A stretch of DNA of 64,000 nucleotides, taken from contig NZ_JAHKRK010000006.1 of NCBI RefSeq assembly GCF_019396355.1, positions 1-64,000 on the forward strand, written 5' to 3'. Under the pieces are notes generated by a model. It was given only the letters and a program-made list of their open reading frames with translations, searched no databases and was not told the DNA's origin. Origin of the DNA: Pseudonocardia nigra (GTDB lineage Bacteria > Actinomycetota > Actinomycetes > Mycobacteriales > Pseudonocardiaceae). Of this stretch, positions 16,076 through 23,570 are shown piece by piece. Position numbers and translations under genes: made by a program. Every line of letters begins with the position of its first letter. The first letter of the stretch is position 1.

Positions 16076-17533
16076 GTGAGCAGGCGAGTGGTCGTGGTGG
16101 GGCACGGGATGGTGGGTGCCCGGTTCGTGGAGGAGGTGCGGCGCCGGGACCAGGGCGGCAGGCGGGTGCGCCTGACCGTCCTCGGGGCCGAGCCGCGTCC
16201 GGCCTACAACCGGGTGCTGCTGTCCACCGTCCTCGCGGGCGGGCTGTCGGCGCGGGCGGTGGAGCTGCACCCGAGCGGGTGGGCGGCGCGGCAGCGGGTG
16301 GACCTGCGCACGGGTGTCACCGTCAGCGCCGTCGATCGGGCGGAGCGGGTGGTGCACTGCTCGGACGGTTCCGTCGAACGCTACGACGAGCTGGTGCTCG
16401 CGACCGGGAGCCGGTCGTGGCTGCCGCCGCTGGACGGCATCGACGACGAGCGGGTGGTGGGGTTCCGCGACCTCGCCGACTGCGAGCGGATCCTCGCCCT
16501 CGCCCGCCCCGGCGCGCGGTTCGCCGTGCTCGGCGGCGGCCTGCTGGGCTGTGAGGCGGCGCGCGGGCTCGCCGCCCGTGGCGTCCGCGTCACGGTCGTG
16601 CACCCGGCCACGCACCTGATGGAACGCCAGCTCGATCGGGGCGCGGGCGACGTGCTGGCGGGGACGTTGGAGCGGCTCGGGATCGATGTCCGGCTCGAGA
16701 CCCAGGGCATGGCGTGGGAGCCGGAGAAGGGCCTCCGCTGTGGCGACGGCAGCCTGGTCGACGCCGACGCGCTCGTCGTGGCCGCAGGTGTCCGCGCCGA
16801 GACCGGCCTCGCCGCCGCCGCGGGCATCGCGGTCGACCGCGGGGTGCTCGTCGACGACCGGCTGGCCACCTCCGACGGCCGGGTGCACGCGATCGGCGAC
16901 TGCGCCCAGCACGGCGGCACCGCCCCCGGCCTGGTCCAGCCCGGCTGGGAGCAGGCAACCGTCCTCGCCGACCTGATCACCGGCAGCGACCCGGCCGCCC
17001 GCTACGGCGGCACTCCCGTCGTCACCCGCCTCAAGGCCCGCGACGTCGACCTCGCGACGGTCGGCGACCCGGCGGTCCTCACTGGCGCCGACGCCGAGGT
17101 GCTGCGCTTCGCCGACCCCGTCGGCGGGCGCTACGCCGCCCTCGCGCTGCAGGGCGACCGCGTCGTCGGGGGCACGATGATCGGACTGCCGGACGCCGCC
17201 GCGTCCGTGATCCAGTTCTACGACACGGGTCAGCCCGCGCCCGCCGACCGGCTCGGGTTGCTGCTGGGCCGCGCGCTGCCCGGCGCCCCCGAGACGGCCG
17301 ATCCCGGGCGCCTGCCCGCGTCGGCCGTCGTGTGCCGCTGCAACACGGTCACGAAGGGTGCGCTCGTCACGGCGTGGCGCGCCGGTGCCACCGACGTCGC
17401 CGCCCTGGGCCGCGCCACCCGTGCCGGCACCGGCTGCGGCGGCTGCGGCGATGCGGTGCGCGGCATCTGCTCCTGGCTGGCCGAGTCCGATCCCCCGTCG
17501 TTGTCCCCCGTCCCGGAGGAGGGAGCCGCATGA
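16076..17533 (+). CDS. FAD/NAD(P)-dependent oxidoreductase with BFD-type [2Fe-2S] domain (NasB-like)
   Basis: This 485-residue flavoprotein has two Rossmann folds. FAD site VVVVGHGMVG is at about residues 4-13, the NAD site AVLGGGLLGCEAARGL at about 145-160, and the FAD C-motif AIGDCAQHGG at about 270. A C-terminal BFD-like domain carries CRCNTVTKG (about residue 419) and GTGCGGCGD, four Cys for a [2Fe-2S] cluster. This is the layout of the N-terminal half of NirB without the siroheme half. The next gene, overlapping by 4 nt (ATGA), is full NirB. It probably passes electrons from NAD(P)H to nitrate reductase, as NasB does, or backs up NirB. An alternative is a rubredoxin-reductase-like role. 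Confidence 0.88.
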   Translation: MSRRVVVVGHGMVGARFVEEVRRRDQGGRRVRLTVLGAEPRPAYNRVLLSTVLAGGLSARAVELHPSGWAARQRVDLRTGVTVSAVDRAERVVHCSDGSVERYDELVLATGSRSWLPPLDGIDDERVVGFRDLADCERILALARPGARFAVLGGGLLGCEAARGLAARGVRVTVVHPATHLMERQLDRGAGDVLAGTLERLGIDVRLETQGMAWEPEKGLRCGDGSLVDADALVVAAGVRAETGLAAAAGIAVDRGVLVDDRLATSDGRVHAIGDCAQHGGTAPGLVQPGWEQATVLADLITGSDPAARYGGTPVVTRLKARDVDLATVGDPAVLTGADAEVLRFADPVGGRYAALALQGDRVVGGTMIGLPDAAASVIQFYDTGQPAPADRLGLLLGRALPGAPETADPGRLPASAVVCRCNTVTKGALVTAWRAGATDVAALGRATRAGTGCGGCGDAVRGICSWLAESDPPSLSPVPEEGAA

Positions 17534-20067
17534 AGGAGCTCGTCGTCATCGGCAACGGAATGGTCGGGCACCGGCTCGTCCAGGCGGTGCGGGACCGCGA
17601 CACCGCGGGGGACTGGCGGATCACCGTCCTCGGCGAGGAGTCCCGCTCGGCCTACGACCGCGTGGCGCTCTCGTCCTACGTGGACGGCAGGAGCGCCGAG
17701 GAGCTGACGCTGCCGGCCACCCCGGACCCGCTGGTGGAGCTGCACCTGGGCGACCCGGCAGTCGCGCTCGACCGCGACACCCGGACCGTGCGCACGGCGT
17801 CGGGTCGGGAGCTGTCCTACGACGCGCTGGTGCTCGCGACCGGCTCGGTGCCGTTCGTGCCGCCGGTGCCCGGGCGTGACCTGCCGGGCTGCTTCGTCTA
17901 CCGCACCCTCGACGACCTCGACGCGATCATGGCGGCCGCCGAGCGGGCCGTCGCGGCGCCCCGGGCGGGCCGTCGCTCGGCGGTGGTGGTCGGCGGTGGG
18001 CTGCTCGGGCTGGAGGCGGCGCGGGCGCTGCGGCTGCTCGGCCTCTCCCCGCAGGTCGTGGAGATCGCGCCGCGCCTGATGCCGGTGCAGGTCGACGAGG
18101 GCGGCGGAGCGCTGCTGCGGCGGCTCGTGGAGTCCGAGGACCTCGCGGTGCGCTGCGGGGTGTCGGTCACCGGGATCGCCGAGGACCGGGGTCGCTTGAT
18201 CGCGAGCCTCTCGGACGGGCTCGAGCTCGACGCCGACCTCGTCGTGTTCTCCGCGGGCATCCGCCCCGCCGACGCGCTCGCCCGCGCGGCCGGGTTCCCG
18301 GTGGGGGAGCGCGGCGGGGTGCTGGTGGACGATCGCTGCCGCACCGCCGACGAGAACATCTGGGCGATCGGCGAGGTCGCCGCGCTGGAGGGACGCACGT
18401 ACGGGCTGGTCGCGCCCGGCTACGCGATGGCCGAGGTCGTCGCCGACCGGCTGCTCGGCGGTGCCGCCACGATGACGCCCGCCGAGCTGGACATGTCCAC
18501 CCAGCTCAAGATGCTCGGCGTCGACGTCGCGAGCTTCGGCGACGCGCTCGCGACCACGCCGGGCGCGCTCGAGGTCGTGGTCAACGACCCGGTCGCGGGC
18601 ACCTACGCCAAGCTCGTGGTGAGCGACGACGCGCAGACGCTGCTGGGTGGCGTGCTCGTCGGCGACGCGTCGAAGTACGCGGTGCTGCGCCCGCTCGTCG
18701 GCTCGGCGCTTCCGGCCGACCCGGTCGCGATGATCGCTCCCGGTGCCGTCGAGCTCGGGGCCGACGCGCTGCCCGACTCCGCCCAGATCTGTTCCTGCAA
18801 CGCGGTGACGAAGGGCGACCTGCGCGAGGCCATCTGCGGCGGCGCCCACGACGTCCCGGCGCTCAAGGCCTGCACCCGGGCCGGGACGAGCTGCGGGTCG
18901 TGCGTCCCGATGCTCAAGAACCTGCTGGTGGCCGACGGCGTCGAGGTCTCCAAGGCGCTGTGCGAGCACTTCGCGTTCTCGCGCGCCGAGCTGTTCGAGA
19001 TCGTCGCGGGCACCGGGATCCGGACGTTCTCGGAGCTCATCGCCGAGCACGGCACGGGCCGCGGCTGCGACATCTGCAAGCCTGCCGTCGCGTCGATCCT
19101 GGCGTCGCAAGGCAGTATCGACGGGCATGGGGGCCACGTCCTCGCGGGCGAGCAGGCGGCGCTGCAGGACACCAACGACGCGTTCCTGGCCAACATGCAG
19201 CGCAACGGCACCTACTCCGTGGTGCCGCGGATCCCCGGCGGGGAGATCACGCCGGACGGGCTGATCGTCATCGGCGAGGTGGCGCGCGACTTCGGGCTCT
19301 ACACGAAGATCACCGGTGGGCAGCGGATCGACCTGTTCGGCGCTCGCGTCGAGCAGCTGCCCCAGATCTGGCGCCGGCTGGTCGACGCGGGGTTCGAGTC
19401 GGGGCACGCGTACGGCAAGGCGCTGCGGACCGTGAAGTCGTGCGTGGGCACCACCTGGTGCCGGTACGGCGTGCAGGACTCGGTGGGCCTGGCCGTCGAG
19501 CTGGAGCTGCGCTACCGCGGGCTGCGGGCCCCGCACAAGATCAAGTCCGGGGTCTCGGGGTGTGCGCGCGAGTGCGCCGAGGCCCGCTCGAAGGACTTCG
19601 GGATTCTCGCGACGGAGAACGGTTGGAACCTCTACGTCGGCGGCAACGGCGGGTTCACCCCGCGCCACGCCGAGCTGCTCGCGTCCGACCTCGACACCGC
19701 CACCCTGATCAGGGTCATCGACCGGTTCCTCATGTTCTACATCCGCACCGCCGACCGCCTGCAGCGCACCGCGGCCTGGATCGAGGCCATGGACGGCGGG
19801 CTCGACCACCTGCGCGCGGTGATCATCGACGACTCCCTCGGGATCTGCGCCGACCTGGAGGCCGCCATGGAGAAGCACGTGGAGTCCTACGCCGACGAAT
19901 GGCGCGGCGTGCTGGAGGACCCGGCCAAGCTCGAGCGGTTCGTCTCCTTCGTCAACGCGCCCGGGACGCCGGACCCGACGATCGCGTTCGTGACGGAGCG
20001 GGGCCAGTCGGTGCCGCCGCCGCGCGGGCCGGTGTCGCTCGGCGTGCCCGGGGTGGTGGCCCGATGA
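17530..20067 (+). CDS. nirB: Nitrite reductase (NADH) large subunit
   Basis: This 845-residue siroheme enzyme reduces nitrite to ammonium with six electrons from NAD(P)H. Order: FAD domain (VVIGNGMVGHRL, from residue 4), NAD domain (AVVVGGGLLGLEAARAL, about 156), BFD [2Fe-2S] domain (CSCNAVTKGDL, about 420, and CTRAGTSCGSC), then the sulfite/nitrite reductase half. Siroheme-[4Fe-4S] ligands are visible in SCVGTTWCRYG (about 636) and SGCARECAEA (about 676). The length matches actinobacterial NirB. ATG 17530 has GGAGGAGGG upstream and overlaps the preceding stop. nirD overlaps its stop by 4 nt. Siroheme supply is linked to the CbiX-like gene at 21603. Confidence 0.97.
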   Translation: MKELVVIGNGMVGHRLVQAVRDRDTAGDWRITVLGEESRSAYDRVALSSYVDGRSAEELTLPATPDPLVELHLGDPAVALDRDTRTVRTASGRELSYDALVLATGSVPFVPPVPGRDLPGCFVYRTLDDLDAIMAAAERAVAAPRAGRRSAVVVGGGLLGLEAARALRLLGLSPQVVEIAPRLMPVQVDEGGGALLRRLVESEDLAVRCGVSVTGIAEDRGRLIASLSDGLELDADLVVFSAGIRPADALARAAGFPVGERGGVLVDDRCRTADENIWAIGEVAALEGRTYGLVAPGYAMAEVVADRLLGGAATMTPAELDMSTQLKMLGVDVASFGDALATTPGALEVVVNDPVAGTYAKLVVSDDAQTLLGGVLVGDASKYAVLRPLVGSALPADPVAMIAPGAVELGADALPDSAQICSCNAVTKGDLREAICGGAHDVPALKACTRAGTSCGSCVPMLKNLLVADGVEVSKALCEHFAFSRAELFEIVAGTGIRTFSELIAEHGTGRGCDICKPAVASILASQGSIDGHGGHVLAGEQAALQDTNDAFLANMQRNGTYSVVPRIPGGEITPDGLIVIGEVARDFGLYTKITGGQRIDLFGARVEQLPQIWRRLVDAGFESGHAYGKALRTVKSCVGTTWCRYGVQDSVGLAVELELRYRGLRAPHKIKSGVSGCARECAEARSKDFGILATENGWNLYVGGNGGFTPRHAELLASDLDTATLIRVIDRFLMFYIRTADRLQRTAAWIEAMDGGLDHLRAVIIDDSLGICADLEAAMEKHVESYADEWRGVLEDPAKLERFVSFVNAPGTPDPTIAFVTERGQSVPPPRGPVSLGVPGVVAR

Positions 20068-20450
20068 CGCGAACGGCACTTTCGCACGAACCCAGCGGAC
20101 GAACGGGCCGTTCGCGCGAACGCGACCTGCGCTGGGAGACCGTGTGCCGCTACGAGCGGCTGCAGCCGGAGCGCGGTGTCGCGGCACTGCTGGGGGAGGT
20201 GCAGATCGCGCTGTTCCGCACGCACGACGGCGCCGTGCACGCCGTCGGCAACGTCGACCCGTTCTCCGGGGCCGCCGTGCTCTCCCGCGGCATCGTCGGC
20301 GACCGGGCGGGAGTGCCGATCGTCGCCTCTCCCGTCTACAAGCAGGCGTTCAGCCTGCTCACCGGGCAGTGCCAGGACGACCCGGCGGTCGCCGTGCCGG
20401 TGTACCCGGTCCGGTTGGCGGACGGATGGCTGCAGATCGGACTACCGTGA
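20064..20450 (+). CDS. nirD: Nitrite reductase (NADH) small subunit
   Basis: This 128-residue Rieske-like NirD subunit has the NirD pattern WETVCRYERLQPERGVAALL, IALFRTHDGAVHAVGNVDPFSGAAVLSRGIVGD and PVYKQAFSL (motifs listed separately). It lacks the Cys/His pairs of true Rieske clusters, as is usual for NirD. ATG 20064 overlaps the nirB stop (ATGA). The first 20 or so codons are unusual: they read through a palindromic repeat (20070-20113), giving an Arg/Ser-rich extension before the conserved WETVCRY. The conserved fold would begin near residue 24, so the functional start could be later, but no better-placed start codon is visible. Confidence 0.93.
   Translation: MTRTALSHEPSGRTGRSRERDLRWETVCRYERLQPERGVAALLGEVQIALFRTHDGAVHAVGNVDPFSGAAVLSRGIVGDRAGVPIVASPVYKQAFSLLTGQCQDDPAVAVPVYPVRLADGWLQIGLP
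20070..20113. repeat. GAACGG-type palindromic repeat inside the nirD 5' end
   Basis: GCGAACGGCACTTTCGC and GAACGGGCCGTTCGCGCGAAC form overlapping inverted repeats. Similar words occur in the hairpin after nasA (15576-15621). An intergenic repeat seems to have become part of the nirD coding frame. Confidence 0.6.
20443..20448 (+). promoter_or_regulatory. -10 box, leaderless start of nnaR-like gene
   Basis: TACCGT lies 7 nt before GTG 20456 and overlaps the end of nirD, so the regulator could be transcribed independently of nirBD. Confidence 0.5.
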
Positions 20451-20455
20451 CCGCC

Positions 20456-21610
20456 GTGGTGAGCACCCATCCCGCCCCCGCGACGGTGCCCCCGCTGGCC
20501 GGCTTCACCGTCGGGATCACCGCCGCCCGGCGGGCCGACGAGCTCGCCACCATGCTGGAACGGCGCGGCGCCGCCGTGCTGCAGGGCGCCGCGCTGCGGA
20601 TCGTCCCGCTGGCCGACGACGCGGAACTCGCCGACGCCACCCGCGGGCTCATCGCGCATCCCCCGGACGTCACCGTGGCCACCACCGGCATCGGGTTCCG
20701 CGGCTGGGTGGAGGCCGCCGACGGGTGGGGCCTGGGCGAGGACCTGATCGCCGCGCTCGGGCGGGGCAGGCTGATCGCGCGCGGGCCCAAGGCGCGCGGC
20801 GCCATCCGGGCGTCCGGGCTCGTCGACGCCTGGTCGCCCGCGTCCGAGTCGTCGGCCGAGGTGCTGGACCACCTGCTGGTGACGGGTGTCGGCGGGCTGC
20901 GCATCGCGGTCCAGCTGCACGGCGAGCCGCTGCCCGACGTCGTCGAGGCGCTCACGGTCGCGGGCGCCGAGGTGGTCGAGGTGCCGGTGTACCGGTGGCT
21001 GCCACCGGTCGACATCGGGCCCCTGGACCGGCTCACCGACGCCGCCCTCGCCGGCGCCGTCGACGTGCTCGCGTTCACCAGCGCCCCGGCCGCGGTGAGC
21101 CTGCTCGCCCGGGCCGCCGAGCGCGGCCTGCGGGACGACCTGCTCGCGGCCCTGCGCGGACCGGTGCTGGCGCTGTGCGTCGGCCCGGTCACCGCGGCTC
21201 CGCTGGAGGCCGTGGACGTGCCGACCGTGCAGCCGCAGCGCTCCCGGCTGGGCGCGATGGTCCGGCACCTGGAGGCCGAGCTGCCGGCCAGGGCGCGGCG
21301 GCTGCCGGTGGCCGGGCACCGGCTGGAGCTGCGCGGGCACGCCGCGCTCGTGGACGGCGAGCTGCGGTCGGTGCCCCCGGCCGGGATGGCCCTGCTGCGG
21401 GCGCTGGCCCGGCGACCCGGCCGGGTCGTCGCGCGCGGGGACCTGCTGCGGGCGCTGCCCGGCGGCAGCGGTGACGAGCACGCCGTCGAGACCGCGATGG
21501 CCCGCCTGCGCACCGCGCTGGGCGAGCCGAGGCTCGTGCAGACCGTGGTCAAGCGCGGGTACCGGCTCGCCCTCGACCCACCCGGCCACTGCGGGGACGC
21601 CGATGAGTGA
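20456..21610 (+). CDS. nnaR: Uroporphyrinogen-III synthase-like protein fused to OmpR-type DNA-binding domain (NnaR-like)
   Basis: This 384-residue fusion has a HemD-like bilobed domain (GFTVGITAARRADELATML from about residue 16; DVTVATTGIGFRGW near 75; DVLAFTSAPAAVSLLARA near 205) followed from about residue 285 by a winged-helix effector domain (GMALLRALARRPGRVVAR; AVETAMARLRTAL; VVKRGYRLAL). This is the architecture of Streptomyces NnaR, a regulator of nitrite/nitrate assimilation genes that cooperates with GlnR (family knowledge). Its place between nirD and the siroheme chelatase fits. Whether it retains HemD activity is unknown. GTG 20456 is chosen from the -10 spacing. The next gene overlaps its end by 8 nt. 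Confidence 0.9.
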   Translation: MVSTHPAPATVPPLAGFTVGITAARRADELATMLERRGAAVLQGAALRIVPLADDAELADATRGLIAHPPDVTVATTGIGFRGWVEAADGWGLGEDLIAALGRGRLIARGPKARGAIRASGLVDAWSPASESSAEVLDHLLVTGVGGLRIAVQLHGEPLPDVVEALTVAGAEVVEVPVYRWLPPVDIGPLDRLTDAALAGAVDVLAFTSAPAAVSLLARAAERGLRDDLLAALRGPVLALCVGPVTAAPLEAVDVPTVQPQRSRLGAMVRHLEAELPARARRLPVAGHRLELRGHAALVDGELRSVPPAGMALLRALARRPGRVVARGDLLRALPGGSGDEHAVETAMARLRTALGEPRLVQTVVKRGYRLALDPPGHCGDADE

Positions 21611-22313
21611 CCCCGCCGCCGCGCCGGCGCTGCTCCTCGTCGCGCACGGCACGCGGGACCCGGCGGGTGCGACCGTGACGGAGCAGGTGGCCGAGCAGGC
21701 CCGGCGCGCCCTGCCCGGCGTGCGCGTCGCCGCGTGCTACACCGACGTGCGCCGCCCGACCCCGGCCGACGCCCTCGCCGACCTGCCGGGGCCGTGCGTG
21801 GCCGTGCCGATGTTCCTCGCAGCCGGCTACCACGTCCGGGTGGACGTCCCGGAGCAGCTGACCGCCACCGGCCGCCGCGACGTGCTCCTCGCCGGGACAT
21901 TCGGCCCCGACCCGGCACTGGTCGCCGCCGCCACCGACCGGCTCGCCGCGGCGGGCGCCCGTGCGGACGACGCCGTGGTGCTCGCCGTCGCGGGGTCGAG
22001 CGACCCGCACGCGCAGGCCGACGGGGCCCGCGCGGCCCGGCGGCTCGGGCGCCGGCTGGGCCGGCCGGTCGCCCTCGCGACGATCGCGACCGGCGGTCCC
22101 CGCGTCGCCGACGCGGTGGCCCGGCTCCGTGCCGACGGCGACCGCCGCGTGGCGGTGGCGTCCTGGCTGCTCGCGCCGGGGCTGTTCCAGCGACAGCTCG
22201 ACGCGTGCGGGGCGGACGTGGTGGCGGCGCCGCTGGCCGATCACCCCGCGGTGCTCGACCTGGTACTCGACCGCTACCGCGCGGCGGACCGCGTCGCGGC
22301 GCGCTCGGCGTAG
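21603..22313 (+). CDS. Sirohydrochlorin chelatase, CbiX-like
   Basis: This 236-residue protein has two CbiX/SirB half-domains. The metal-site His are in LLVAHGTRDPAG (about residue 14) and FLAAGYHVRVDVPEQL (about residue 78). The second half is more diverged (VVLAVAGSSDPHAQADG). These enzymes insert Fe2+ into sirohydrochlorin to make siroheme, the cofactor of NirB; Co2+ for cobalamin is the alternative. ATG 21603 overlaps the upstream stop by 8 nt, which implies coupled translation. The transcript ends at the hairpin 22345-22397. A SUMT/precorrin-2 methyltransferase is not encoded here and must come from elsewhere. Confidence 0.9.
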   Translation: MSDPAAAPALLLVAHGTRDPAGATVTEQVAEQARRALPGVRVAACYTDVRRPTPADALADLPGPCVAVPMFLAAGYHVRVDVPEQLTATGRRDVLLAGTFGPDPALVAAATDRLAAAGARADDAVVLAVAGSSDPHAQADGARAARRLGRRLGRPVALATIATGGPRVADAVARLRADGDRRVAVASWLLAPGLFQRQLDACGADVVAAPLADHPAVLDLVLDRYRAADRVAARSA

Positions 22314-22344
22314 GGGGCGCGCTCGGCCTGACCGGCGCCCGGAC

Positions 22345-22397
22345 GCCAGTAAGGTGGCAATACTGTCACCGGACGGCAGTATCGCCACCTTGCTGGC
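22345..22397. terminator. 21-bp-arm hairpin between convergent genes (family A)
   Basis: Arms 22345-22365 and 22377-22397 pair with two mismatches. It sits between the convergent CbiX-like and atl genes and shares the AAGGTGGC core with hairpins at 48159 and 54054. It is probably a bidirectional terminator. Confidence 0.75.
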
Positions 22398-22422
22398 ACT
22401 CGGGCGACGGCGGTGGGCGGCC

Positions 22423-22701
22423 TCAGCGGCGGCGTTCCCTCGGCAGCCGGCCGTCCACCATCAGCACGCCCTCGGCCCGCAGCCGCGCGGACTGCTCCGT
22501 CGCCAGGTGCGGCGCGCACGTCCCGTCGGCGCGCAACACCCGGTGCCACGGCAGGTCGTGCCCGTCCTCGGAGAGGATGCGCCCCACCAGCCGGGCCGAG
22601 CGCAGCCCGGCGCGCGCGGCCACCTCGCCGTAGCTGGCCGTCTCGCCCGGGGGGATCGCGAGCACCACGGCCCGCACCCGCTCGATGGTCGCGTCGTCCA
22701 C
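22423..22701 (-). CDS. MGMT/Atl family DNA-binding protein (alkyltransferase-like)
   Basis: This 92-residue protein has the DNA-binding domain of O6-alkylguanine transferases. The recognition region is IPPGETASYGEVAARAG followed by RLVGRILSE. The methyl-acceptor motif PCHRV reads PWHRV (residues 51-55), so the acceptor Cys is replaced by Trp. This is characteristic of Atl proteins, which flag bulky O6-alkylguanine for nucleotide excision repair rather than reverse it. GTG 22701 begins 5 nt after the hydrolase stop and implies coupled expression. The M. tuberculosis counterpart (Rv3204, from memory) occupies the same position. Confidence 0.92.
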   Translation of the reverse strand: MDDATIERVRAVVLAIPPGETASYGEVAARAGLRSARLVGRILSEDGHDLPWHRVLRADGTCAPHLATEQSARLRAEGVLMVDGRLPRERRR

Positions 22702-22706
22702 GGCGG

Positions 22707-23480
22707 TCAGGCCGTCAGGAACGCGCGCATCTGCTCCGCCACGTCGGCGGTGCGCTCCAGGAACAGCATGTGGCCGGCGTCGATCTCGGCGACGGTGAGG
22801 TCGTCGCCCAGCTCGGCGCGGCAGGCGGCGACCCAGTCCGGGTGCACGTAGTTGGCCTTGCCCGCCGGCAGCAGCAGGGTGCGCGTGCCCGCGGGCGGGG
22901 TGACGGCGGGGCGCGCCATCTCGCTCCACGCCACGATGGCCGCCGACCGGCAGTAGCGGTAGCGCCAGCGGTCGCCGTCGGTGACGAGGTGGTCGGCGAG
23001 CTCGGCCTCGACCAGCGCGTCGGCGACACCCTCCCAGCGCCGTGCCCGGTCGGCGTGGGCCGCGCCCAGGTCCGGGTAGGACTCGTCGGCGCGGGTCTCC
23101 TCGGCCGTCTCCAGCATCTCCTGGGCGTCCATGCCGATCGCGGGGTCGAGCAGCACCAGCCGCTCGACGCGCTCCGGCGCGGTGCGGGCCAGGTGCACGG
23201 CGATCGCACCGCCGTAGGAGTGCCCGGCCAGCCGGACGCGGTCGAGCCCGAGGTGGTCGAGCGCGCCGAGCACGTCGGACACGTGCTGCTCGATGTGCCA
23301 CGGCGGCGTCCACGGCGAGCGGCCGTGCCCGCGCAGGTCGACGGTGACGAACCGGAACTCCGGCAGCGCGTCGGCGAGCACCCGCCAGCGCGCGCCGTGC
23401 CCGGTGACGCCGTGCAGGGCGAGCACGGGCACCCCGTCCTCGGGCCCGAACGTGTGGACGTGGAGCAGCGCGTCGGTCAC
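22707..23480 (-). CDS. Alpha/beta hydrolase, LipV-like
   Basis: This 257-residue alpha/beta hydrolase has LALHGVTGHGARW (about residue 20), the nucleophile GHSYGG (residues 86-91), a lid of about 75 residues, PAGKANYVHPD as the acid region and DAGHMLFLE with the catalytic His near residue 237. By position next to atl and adnA it corresponds to mycobacterial LipV (Rv3203), an esterase/lipase. There is no signal peptide. GTG 23480 has CACGAT 7 nt upstream, as in the MFS gene at 51073, which suggests a leaderless message. The 90-nt gap to divergent adnA holds both promoters. Confidence 0.9.
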   Translation of the reverse strand: MTDALLHVHTFGPEDGVPVLALHGVTGHGARWRVLADALPEFRFVTVDLRGHGRSPWTPPWHIEQHVSDVLGALDHLGLDRVRLAGHSYGGAIAVHLARTAPERVERLVLLDPAIGMDAQEMLETAEETRADESYPDLGAAHADRARRWEGVADALVEAELADHLVTDGDRWRYRYCRSAAIVAWSEMARPAVTPPAGTRTLLLPAGKANYVHPDWVAACRAELGDDLTVAEIDAGHMLFLERTADVAEQMRAFLTA

Positions 23481-23570
23481 GCCGCCGATCGTGCCATCGC
23501 GGGTCCGCCCGGAGCCACACCGCGTACGGGCGGTGCCCGGAACTGTCGGTGGCCGTGGTTGCATCGCCGC

